This document shows, one piece after another, positions 24,181 to 32,102 of a stretch of DNA of 64,000 bases; within the stretch, counting starts at the first letter, position 1; every line of letters starts with the position of its first letter. Below the pieces are notes generated by a model that was not told the DNA's origin, made no database searches, and saw only the letters and a list, made by a program, of their open reading frames with translations. The stretch comes from Chitinophaga chungangae (lineage in GTDB: Bacteria; Bacteroidota; Bacteroidia; Chitinophagales; Chitinophagaceae). The translations under genes were made by a program, and so were the position numbers. Where the stretch lies: NCBI RefSeq assembly GCF_017742215.1, contig NZ_JAGHKP010000002.1, positions 1 to 64,000 on the forward strand, written 5' to 3'.

Positions 24181-27051
24181 CTATTTTCCTTTCAGCCCGA
24201 ATTTTCTGGGATAATATGCCAGCGTGATCATAAAATACTGCTGCAAAACATTTACCGCACCTACAGATATACTGTTATTGTTGACATAGTTAACAATGCC
24301 CTTATTCTGCCTGAGCAGGTCCAATCCGGAAAGTTTAATTTCCCCGTTTGCACCCTTGAAAAACCTGTACCCCAAATCCAGATTCCAGATAGCAAAGGTG
24401 ATGTCCTTCACATTGGTAGAAGTATTTTTATTGAACTCAAACCTGGTAGTAAGAAAAATTTTCTTGGGCATGGTCAGCGCGACGTTCGTGTAGGTCTTCA
24501 CGTTGCCGAACCTGAAAACATCAGAAGCGATCCGCGCAGTGCGGCTGCTGGACATTGACGCGCCAACTCTTGCCGTCAACAGGTCAGAAAAAGAATAGAC
24601 CAAATCTGCTTCTGTAAATAACGTCTGTCTGGTTGTCTGGTAAATTTCTCCATCCAAATAGGAAGGGAACTTCGAATAATACACATTCGAGCTTCCGGAA
24701 AGCTGAAACTGATGTTTATCGAATTTCAACGCCTTCTGTACCCTTCCTGCCCCGGAAAGGTGGCGTTCTCCGGAGACGTTTACGGGAAAGTATACCCTTC
24801 TTCCGAACTCCTCGTAATAGCTGCTGTCAGAAATGAAATTTTTTGTAGCGCCGCCCACAACGCTGATCTCACCCTGGAATGGATAATTAACATTGGAATT
24901 GTTATATGAATATTTAAATGACACATCATGAGTATAGGGAGCCTGCAATGCGATTGAACCAAAATCGAGCGAAAATAGGTTTGCATTATCTACAACTGGC
25001 GCGAGTTGCTCGAGAGTCGGGTATTGTACTCGGGTAGTGTACTTTAATGTATATGTCTTCTGGAATTTACCAATCCGGTAGTCTCTCCGGCCAATGGAGG
25101 ATGATGGAAGAAAGAAAAAGTATGATCTGTTTAAATTCTGATATTCCTTCCGGGACTCATTTTTAAACGAAAAAAATTCACTCTCAGCCAATAAATTGAA
25201 GCTCCAGGTTTTTCTGTACCGGCCAGACAGATTGTCCACCATGCTCTTAGAGAAGTTCAATCCCGGTCTGTAACTCAATTCCGTGGTTGCATTTTTTGTA
25301 CTTAGCGACTCGTTCGGAATATAACGCACATCGCTACCGGAAAAATCGCTAACAGCATCCGTTTGGTTTTTATTCTGAAAGAGTAAAGAGTTCTTTAAAT
25401 CTATCTTTGCCATCCTGCTCCTAAGTCCAGCCAAACTTAAAACATCGTTAAGGCTGTTAGCTACTGAATGAAATGATGAAACTGCCCGGGTATTATAGAG
25501 CCGGTCGAAAGACTGATTTTGAACGCCGTCAGTTGTTGTTAGCATGGTAGATCGCTTACTGTCCTCATCAATGCTACCTAATCCAAACCGGTAATTTGTT
25601 TCCATATTTACCGATTTATACCTGTCGCTGCCAAAATCCCTATGCCGCTGCGTTGAGTAGTTTAGATCCACGGTGTGATTTAACCTGTTATTATTCATTT
25701 CCCGGACATCACTATTCTCTGTAAGTTCATCGGTTAAAGTACTGGCGGATCTACTTATGCGGTTATAATGAGTGCTGACTGCATTATGTTGCAGATCGTA
25801 TGTTGCAAGCAACCGGCTATGAGCATACTTCTTATCGTATTTGGCACTCAGCATTTCCATGTCCAATCTGGCATCGGAGTTGTTGGTGGCTTCCTGAGAA
25901 AGAAATTCCTTCTCGCCCAGCGAGACTTCGGTTGTGAGTTGCTCTCTGTTGGAAACACTATTGGATGTCATGAAATATTCAACCTTAAGATTATTGGTGT
26001 CTATTCTATCAATTTCTAGTCTGGAAAAGTCATGAAAGAGACTGACACCAGCCGCTTTATATACTGTTTCACCAGATTTCCGGAAATCAGCGTGATAATC
26101 ATTACCCACACCCGCCCCTTTAAAAGAATTGATGCTTATTAAAGAGGAAATGTTGTTTGCTGTTTTGTTGACATTATTGACTGCGCCCCCCAGGCTGATC
26201 TGATTTTTAGGTGAAAAATAATTAAACGTTCCATTGCCGTCATAACGTCCTACCGTGCCTAAACCTGCGCTGACTTTCCCGAAGTATCCATCTTTTTTAT
26301 CCTTTTTCAACACGATATTCATATTTGTTTTGGGAACATTAGGATCTTCCTCTTTTTTATCTTCATAAACCTGTATTTTTCTTACAGCATCCTTCTGAAG
26401 ATTCTGAAGTGCGATTTTGCCATCCTGCCCAAAAAACTCTTTCCCATCTACCAGCAGCCTGTTAATCTTTCTCCCGTTTACAGTAATCAATCCGTCGTTC
26501 CAGACCGTAATGCCGGGCACCTTACGCAACATGTCTTCAACAACGGCATTTGAATCCAGTTTAAAAGCGTCTGCATTAAATTCAAGGGTATCTCCCCGGA
26601 CCTGCACAGGCGGCAACCCTCCGGAAACAGTCACTTCTTTCAATGCGATCGGTGAGCGCTCAAGATTTAACGATTGGAGATTTATTTCATTCGTTGCTGA
26701 AGAAATCACAAACACCTTCTTAGCAGGAAGATAACCTATGTTAGTGGCAACCAGGCGCAATTGGATGCCAACCGGGAGCTGCTTCAGCGAAAACCGGCCA
26801 AAATTATTTGTAAGCTGATAACTAACCAGTTCTTCTGTTCCGACTTTGTAAACTGAAACCGTAGCAGACTGCAAAACGTAGTTGTGTACACTATCACGAA
26901 CCACTCCAACAGCTATTCCTGAGCCGGAAGGTGTAGGGGAACTATTCTGCGAATACGATTTCGAATTAACGAGAAGTATACAACAAATTGATAAAAGGAG
27001 CCTTACATCTCTAAGTAAAGAAAATATATAAAAAAAACTATACTCAAACAT
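24181..27051 (-). CDS. Outer-membrane beta-barrel protein with carboxypeptidase-like N-domain
   Basis: This is a 956-residue outer-membrane protein. After a signal peptide (ending near NSKSYSQ) comes a carboxypeptidase-regulatory-like beta domain (about 45-130) with NFGRFSLKQLPVG. A plug-like region follows (about 140-230) with VVEDMLRKVPGITVWNDGLITVNGRKI and LLVDGKEFFG, typical of the TonB receptor-related OMP_b-brl_3 family rather than of SusC. The rest is barrel with alternating aromatic strands. No SusD partner is present. It sits between the two propeller-thioredoxin gene sets, so it is the likely outer-membrane export, import or sensing component of this operon. Confidence 0.82.
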   Translation of the reverse strand: MFEYSFFYIFSLLRDVRLLLSICCILLVNSKSYSQNSSPTPSGSGIAVGVVRDSVHNYVLQSATVSVYKVGTEELVSYQLTNNFGRFSLKQLPVGIQLRLVATNIGYLPAKKVFVISSATNEINLQSLNLERSPIALKEVTVSGGLPPVQVRGDTLEFNADAFKLDSNAVVEDMLRKVPGITVWNDGLITVNGRKINRLLVDGKEFFGQDGKIALQNLQKDAVRKIQVYEDKKEEDPNVPKTNMNIVLKKDKKDGYFGKVSAGLGTVGRYDGNGTFNYFSPKNQISLGGAVNNVNKTANNISSLISINSFKGAGVGNDYHADFRKSGETVYKAAGVSLFHDFSRLEIDRIDTNNLKVEYFMTSNSVSNREQLTTEVSLGEKEFLSQEATNNSDARLDMEMLSAKYDKKYAHSRLLATYDLQHNAVSTHYNRISRSASTLTDELTENSDVREMNNNRLNHTVDLNYSTQRHRDFGSDRYKSVNMETNYRFGLGSIDEDSKRSTMLTTTDGVQNQSFDRLYNTRAVSSFHSVANSLNDVLSLAGLRSRMAKIDLKNSLLFQNKNQTDAVSDFSGSDVRYIPNESLSTKNATTELSYRPGLNFSKSMVDNLSGRYRKTWSFNLLAESEFFSFKNESRKEYQNLNRSYFFFLPSSSIGRRDYRIGKFQKTYTLKYTTRVQYPTLEQLAPVVDNANLFSLDFGSIALQAPYTHDVSFKYSYNNSNVNYPFQGEISVVGGATKNFISDSSYYEEFGRRVYFPVNVSGERHLSGAGRVQKALKFDKHQFQLSGSSNVYYSKFPSYLDGEIYQTTRQTLFTEADLVYSFSDLLTARVGASMSSSRTARIASDVFRFGNVKTYTNVALTMPKKIFLTTRFEFNKNTSTNVKDITFAIWNLDLGYRFFKGANGEIKLSGLDLLRQNKGIVNYVNNNSISVGAVNVLQQYFMITLAYYPRKFGLKGK

Positions 27052-27108
27052 TACTATACTACAGTAAAAATAAATGAATCTGTTCTTAGCTGAACTCCAT
27101 CAATCAAG

Positions 27109-27759
27109 CTACAAGGACGGCAGAATCTCAAATTTGCTCCGGCCGGCTACCCAGAAATACCGCTTATAGATTGATGAATAATATGCCTGTGACAATTCCG
27201 GCTCAGTAACCTCTGGAATAAAGAAATTATGAACCCTCATGTCAGAAGCGAGTAAAAAGATGAAAGGCTTATCACTCTCCTTTTCAAACGGAACTCCAAG
27301 ATCAGCAGCAATAAATATGGGAAATGTCACCTTATTCGTCTGCTTGAAAACGCTCAATTTTCTCAAATTGCTATGCGTAGTGATAACTATAATATTCGAA
27401 TCCCCAATAATATCAGCGAATTTCTTAATTTTTTTTAATTCATTTTCAATGCAGGCGCCACAGCCTGTCTCCGTATTTCTTACGATAAGCTTTGGTCCTC
27501 TGGAAACAAGTTGCTCAAGCTTTAGTGTCCCTTGTTCGTCATTCAAAAGTTGGAGTTGGCCGTTTATTTTAATATTGTTGTTTAACTGTATGTTTTTTAT
27601 AGAACTGATGTAAAGATACTTGCTATTAGCCAGCCTGGCACTATCAAGTGAACCATTACCGGTAACCGAGTTCTTATCGGCCGCCGAAATATTGACCAAG
27701 GTAAATATGTTAGTACATACGAGCGCCACGATAACAAAATATACTATCTTTCGTTTCAT
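27109..27759 (-). CDS. Exported thioredoxin-like protein (CGAC)
   Basis: This 216-residue protein has an N-terminal signal or anchor segment (VYFVIVALVCTNIFTLVNISA). Its core GPKLIVRNTETGCGACIENEL has a CxxC pair (Cys100, Cys103) after a beta strand, as in thioredoxin-fold proteins, and KPFIFLLASDMRVHNFFIP matches the cis-Pro region. It is a paralogue of the protein at 19667-20299. The gene starts 12 bases after the propeller lipoprotein stop and ends 57 bases before the outer-membrane barrel gene, so it is embedded in the operon. Role inferred as redox handling; enzymatic activity is not proven. Confidence 0.7.
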   Translation of the reverse strand: MKRKIVYFVIVALVCTNIFTLVNISAADKNSVTGNGSLDSARLANSKYLYISSIKNIQLNNNIKINGQLQLLNDEQGTLKLEQLVSRGPKLIVRNTETGCGACIENELKKIKKFADIIGDSNIIVITTHSNLRKLSVFKQTNKVTFPIFIAADLGVPFEKESDKPFIFLLASDMRVHNFFIPEVTEPELSQAYYSSIYKRYFWVAGRSKFEILPSL

Positions 27760-27771
27760 TTACTAATTTTT

Positions 27772-29025
27772 TTAGAAATATTTCAGTTTCTGGATCAACA
27801 CAATAGGGTTATCAGATGATTTGACTGATTGAAGCACATCTATTTCCTCCGGAGTGTAAATGAAATCACTGGCAACAAAATCATCCCTGCCTGATATAGC
27901 CTTGTAGAACCTGTTTGCCGCCGCTGCCATGGTATCCATCTGAATTCGGGAAGGTGGAGCTTTATACACATTTTGCAAGGATTCAATATGGCTGGGGTCA
28001 AATACCATAACGACATCGTTTCCGGATATACCCTTGTTAACTCCGGTAAAAAAACCATTAACGTCATTGAACCATGTGTTGGCATATTTCGTTTGCTTTG
28101 ACTTCTTCGAATAATATGCGCTATAAATCTTTCGTTTGTACACAAATGTGTAAATCAGGCAATCATCAGTTTCCCAGTAGTGATCCAGGTATGCATACCC
28201 TGATTTGGCTAAAGCTTCGTGAAAAGCCATTGGCCCCTTATATTTATCGGAGAAACCATCTGGAATCTGAGCCTTCCCAAAATCGATTCCATATTTTTTT
28301 GAAAGAACATTTCCTTCGGGATAAATTTCATAGATGGTATTGGAATAACCTGGTGAAATCAGGAATTTCCGACGATTCTGACTAAAGAAAAAACCGCCCT
28401 TACTGAAGTATTCCCAATTCGATTCAAATCCAACTCCATCCAAATTTTCGGTACGGTCATACATTTTCAAATTATATTTCTCCGTTCCTTTCCAATCCTT
28501 ACCGATATCCAGATACAATGCGTACCTGTTCTCGCCAAGCATTACACCAGACTTTGCGGTAGATCCTGTTTTGACCTCACGCGCTAATGTCCCATCCAGA
28601 TTAAAAATAATAAATTTAGTCTGATCATTCACCCAAATAACCAGTTCGTCCCCAATTATTGAAATATCGTTAGGTTCATTATACTCGCCAACACCATTCC
28701 CATTCTTACCAAAACGCCTGATAAATTTACCACTACCATCAAATTCAAAGACTGCCTTGCTCTGAACTTGATCCAGTATAAAAATATGATCGTTGTTATA
28801 AAGAATTTTGTCCACTCGTCCAATCAGCGATTCGGCTTTTGTTTCTAATCTTATAATTCTAACGCTGTCAAATACTTCAGAATATCTGCTAAGCTGCAAA
28901 TCCTTAATCTCTTTAGGAGATGGTATCAGAATAAATGCCGATTCGTCTTCGATGGAAGCCTTTCTATCGTTACAGGAAAAGAACAGTATTAAAACTATAA
29001 GACTTACGTAATATTTACATTTCAT
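27772..29025 (-). CDS. Six-bladed beta-propeller lipoprotein (BF3164-like)
   Basis: This is a 417-residue lipoprotein. The N-terminus MKCKYYVSLIVLILFFSCNDRK has a lipobox ending at Cys18. Repeated blade motifs are visible: HIFILDQVQSKAVFEFDGSG, FIRRFGKNGNGVGEYNEPND and DELVIWVNDQTKFIIFNLDG. These fit the 6-bladed propeller family that I recall as BF3164-like or TolB-like lipoproteins in Bacteroidota. The protein is probably surface-exposed or periplasmic, and may bind the small cysteine-rich proteins encoded directly upstream. No catalytic motif is visible. It is paralogous to the protein at 22865-24127. Confidence 0.8.
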   Translation of the reverse strand: MKCKYYVSLIVLILFFSCNDRKASIEDESAFILIPSPKEIKDLQLSRYSEVFDSVRIIRLETKAESLIGRVDKILYNNDHIFILDQVQSKAVFEFDGSGKFIRRFGKNGNGVGEYNEPNDISIIGDELVIWVNDQTKFIIFNLDGTLAREVKTGSTAKSGVMLGENRYALYLDIGKDWKGTEKYNLKMYDRTENLDGVGFESNWEYFSKGGFFFSQNRRKFLISPGYSNTIYEIYPEGNVLSKKYGIDFGKAQIPDGFSDKYKGPMAFHEALAKSGYAYLDHYWETDDCLIYTFVYKRKIYSAYYSKKSKQTKYANTWFNDVNGFFTGVNKGISGNDVVMVFDPSHIESLQNVYKAPPSRIQMDTMAAAANRFYKAISGRDDFVASDFIYTPEEIDVLQSVKSSDNPIVLIQKLKYF

Positions 29026-29151
29026 ACAACTTCGTGAATATTGTTAAAACCATAATGCCTGATATAGGAACCCGCATCGATTGACCAGCTTCTTTATGAA
29101 AAACCAATCCGGTACACATGTATATAATACATGCGTACCGGAAATCACAAA

Positions 29152-29529
29152 TCAATCCGTATCGTTGGAGGCATCACACTCCTCATCACAAACACTTGAC
29201 GAACAGTTCTTAGAAGCGTCCTGAATAAGCTTACAATGCATGTAGTGCCCCTTTAAAGTAACTTCATACGTGTACGGGGGAATACCTGCCATCTCTTTAA
29301 TTTCACATTCATCAAGCCCACAATACTTATATTGTGAACCGCCACCAGTGTCACCGTTAGTATCACTGTTGCTGTCACTGTTGCTATCACCCGTATCATC
29401 GCTGTTTAGCATAGCGGATACATTCCCTTTTTTTGACTGAGAGCTGGCGGTTAGTGACACGCCAACATTCATGAGCAGTAGCGCTACAAATACTGCCGCT
29501 ACCACAACTTTCGAAAGTTTCGATTTCAT
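29152..29529 (-). CDS. Small secreted six-cysteine protein, NVEALA-like (copy 2)
   Basis: This 125-residue protein has a hydrophobic leader (LSKVVVAAVFVALLLMNVGVSL). A segment GNVSAMLNSDD recalls the NVEALA motif of small Bacteroidota precursor proteins. Then comes an acidic Ser/Asp/Asn/Thr/Gly linker of about 20 residues, followed by a C-terminal domain with six cysteines spaced C-X4-C-X23-C-X9-C-X4-C-X3-C. The spacing is identical in the neighbouring copy. The linker DNA is a run of near-repeats of TCACTGTTGC. It is likely secreted and disulfide-bonded. Assignment to NVEALA is by resemblance and context, so moderate. Confidence 0.7.
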   Translation of the reverse strand: MKSKLSKVVVAAVFVALLLMNVGVSLTASSQSKKGNVSAMLNSDDTGDSNSDSNSDTNGDTGGGSQYKYCGLDECEIKEMAGIPPYTYEVTLKGHYMHCKLIQDASKNCSSSVCDEECDASNDTD

Positions 29530-29638
29530 AATTGTGATTTAGTGAATAATAAAAAATAGATCCCGGATATATTTAAATATCAATCTGAAAAAATATAGGT
29601 GATGATTCGCTTAACTGAGCGCGCGTCGATCAACGCAT

Positions 29639-29992
29639 CTACAATGTATCATCATCAAAAGTGCACACAACATCACATAAACTGCTATTGCAGTATTGTG
29701 TTGCGTCCGGTGTTAATACACAATGCTTATAATATCCTATTTCAACTACAGGAATCTCATACGGCGGCTCACCAATTAAGATTGTCCTAGTACATTCATC
29801 AGTAGCGCAATACTTGTATGCCCCACCGCCATTTGTATCGGTGTTACTGTCGCTGTCGCCAGTATCACTGTTTAACAATGCAGCGCCAGTTTCATTTTTG
29901 GATTGGGTCCGGGCGCTTAATTTTTCAAAATTCATCAGTAATAACGCTGCAAAAGCTCCAGCTATCATTACTTTAAATACATGTGATTTCAT
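29639..29992 (-). CDS. Small secreted six-cysteine protein, NVEALA-like (copy 1)
   Basis: This 117-residue protein starts at MKSHVFKVMIAG (29992). This start is chosen because it matches the start of its neighbour at 29152-29529, including the same CAATTATGAAATC context. It has the same plan: hydrophobic leader with LLLMNFEKLS, a short Ser/Asp/Thr/Asn linker, and six cysteines with exactly the same spacing as its neighbour. The domain sequences differ elsewhere, so the fold is under constraint. It is the first gene of the nine-gene minus-strand operon. Confidence 0.7.
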   Translation of the reverse strand: MKSHVFKVMIAGAFAALLLMNFEKLSARTQSKNETGAALLNSDTGDSDSNTDTNGGGAYKYCATDECTRTILIGEPPYEIPVVEIGYYKHCVLTPDATQYCNSSLCDVVCTFDDDTL

Positions 29993-30750
29993 AATTGTGT
30001 CTATTAAACTGAAAGATAAAAACGAAAAAATGTAATGCCCTGCCCTGAGCATAGAAGTACCAGCAGCAATCAGACATTGAATTCAGATTGCACGACAACC
30101 CATGGAATTAATTCCCTGATCGCAACATCAGATTTGCTATTCAAGGTAAAGTGACGGGCACAACAATCCCCGTGCGATCATTTTTAATAAACAATCATAG
30201 CACAGAGGCCTTAACCCAATTTGTCTTAAATGATACCTTTTGGATACGTTTAGAAAATATGCCGGGTACGCCGGCATCGCCCATCATACTTAAATAGGTA
30301 CATCATAGAATTTTCTGCAAACAAAAGAGGTTTAACATTTTTTTCATAAATAAACATTAGGTCCGACAAAAAACCTCCCAAGGCAACAGAACATCCAAAT
30401 CACATAAACTACTTTACGGGTAACAATAAGCTGCCATCTACAAGTTAACATCGAGGTTATTTCGTCCAATTTTTTGAGATTGTATAGGGACCTATGTCGG
30501 GTTAGCCTTCAACTCAATTTTCATCTCACGGTATTAAAGATAATAATATATTTTAATCGCAAAAGATATTTTTAGTTGCAATTTCGCCCAAGACGAATTG
30601 GTAAACACGCAAGGGGTAGGTTTAAGTATCAAATCAGTTATGTTTTTAAAACTTTATAAAATTATTTGATAAAGTTTTAATCCTTGGCATCACTAATACC
30701 TGATAAAAAAAGTCGTTTCAATAAGCCAATCCGGGAAATCGCAGGAACCT
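29993..30750. other. Gene-free AT-rich region upstream of the six-cysteine operon
   Basis: No credible coding sequence is seen in about 760 bases. It must hold the promoter and any control sites of the minus-strand operon starting at 29992, but no clear TTTG / TAnnTTTG pair was found; TATGATTG (30192-30199, minus strand) is the nearest match, with one mismatch. An inverted repeat AAAACTTTAT / ATAAAGTTTT (30648-30657, 30669-30678) lies about 70 bases past the AraC stop and may be its terminator. Confidence 0.5.
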
Positions 30751-31638
30751 CTATCTTTTATAAGTCTTACGATAAGCAGACGGCGATGTCCCGATAAGTT
30801 TTGTAAACAATCGTGAAAAATAATACTGGTCGTCGATACCCAGCGAAGTGCAGATTTCCTTAATGTTTTTGTCCGTAAAGTAAAGGTATTGGCAGGACTG
30901 CTGTATTTTAAGCTGGTTGAAATACGCGGTTGGCGGTTGCCCGGTTTTGGCTTTGAAACTGCGCAGATAATGGGAAACAGACAGATTCTGCTGATCCGCA
31001 AGCTCTTTCACGCTCTTTTTTTTATCAAGGTTCATTTTCATATAGGCAATTGAATTGCTGACCATATCCACGCTATACACTTTGGGATTGATCTCCTTAT
31101 AATAGATGAACGAAGTTATAAAATGAAGCACCCGGAAATTCATAATTTCCATATCCCTGGAACTGAAACTCCGGTCCAGTGTAGTAAATATCTGATCGAA
31201 TGATTGAACCCGGTATCCCTCAAAAGGAATGGCCTGCACCTCATGCTTCCCTTCGACCAGGAAACGTTCGTAGACCATCCTGGAGTTTGTGCCGCTGAAA
31301 TGCAGCCAGTAAATGCTCCAGGGCGCCTTTTCCGAGCTGTAATAACGGTGCGCTATGTTTTTGGGGATGATAAAAAAATTATTGGCCTTTAACACATACA
31401 CTTCTCCGTTCATTTCTATCCTGCCCTCGCCATCGGTGCAATACAGGAAAATAAACTCGCCTGCGCCCCGCGGCCGCTCGCATTCATGGCCGACGGCATG
31501 CGGATAATGACCGATGGCTGTGAGGTAAAGGGTGTTTATTAAGGGATTTGATTTGATTTCCTTCCTGATATTCGGTGTTAAAACGATCATCCTTTGCCCA
31601 AGAAAACCTTCTTCCATGAGTTTTTTCTGTTCTTCCAT
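30751..31638 (-). CDS. AraC family transcriptional regulator
   Basis: This is a DNA-binding regulator of 295 residues. The N-terminal half is a cupin-like ligand-binding domain (EFIFLYCTDGEGRIEMNGEV, FFIIPKNIAHRYYSSE). The C-terminal half holds the double helix-turn-helix (VKELADQQNLSVSHYLRSF and IKEICTSLGIDDQYYFSRLF), ending with the AraC signature GTSPSAYRKTY. It is transcribed away from the susC of the alpha-galactoside locus, the usual position of a local regulator, so it probably activates that operon in response to a released sugar. It reads toward the six-cysteine operon, but a gap of 760 bases separates them. Confidence 0.92.
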   Translation of the reverse strand: MEEQKKLMEEGFLGQRMIVLTPNIRKEIKSNPLINTLYLTAIGHYPHAVGHECERPRGAGEFIFLYCTDGEGRIEMNGEVYVLKANNFFIIPKNIAHRYYSSEKAPWSIYWLHFSGTNSRMVYERFLVEGKHEVQAIPFEGYRVQSFDQIFTTLDRSFSSRDMEIMNFRVLHFITSFIYYKEINPKVYSVDMVSNSIAYMKMNLDKKKSVKELADQQNLSVSHYLRSFKAKTGQPPTAYFNQLKIQQSCQYLYFTDKNIKEICTSLGIDDQYYFSRLFTKLIGTSPSAYRKTYKR

Positions 31639-32102
31639 ACATGATATTTAAATACTTCCTGATAGGTTCTTCTGCGCAGCTGTTGGCCTGCTTTTGTTTT
31701 GGTTGATCATGCCGTTGGCCAGTCGTTTTTTCAGTAATGAAAATTACTCATTTTTTAGCGATTAGAAAATAGCGGCTGCGGATTTTCGAATAATACTATA
31801 GTCCATCTTTACGATCATTTTATGCATACCCATAGGCCAAAAGCCCAAAATCAGACTTTATTCCGAAGGTGGCAAATGATTTTATTATCCATCATTATGA
31901 TTAATTTATACATTCCCCGCAAGCCGGTTTAGCGTAGTTTTACTATATACCAATTATCAACCAGCCCGAACGTTATGAATGTAACTTTTACCCTGCGTAT
32001 AAGGCTCTTTTATCATTTTTTTCCGTGGAACAGAAGGTGTTTTTATTTCCGTTACCTGTACAAATTCTCCGCTGATCTGTCCACCCACTTAATTCCATCT
32101 TT
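31639..32102. other. Divergent regulatory region between araC and susC
   Basis: This gap of 464 bases separates the divergent araC and susC genes and must contain both promoters and the AraC binding sites. No clear consensus -33/-7 pair could be picked out on either strand, consistent with activator-dependent promoters. No gene is seen. Confidence 0.5.

Noticed and set aside
19439..31000. Possible attachment site: second copy of the tRNA-Glu 3' end at the far side of the AT-rich block
   Set aside because: Reading 30-31 kb I found no copy of the tRNA T-arm/acceptor sequence on either strand.
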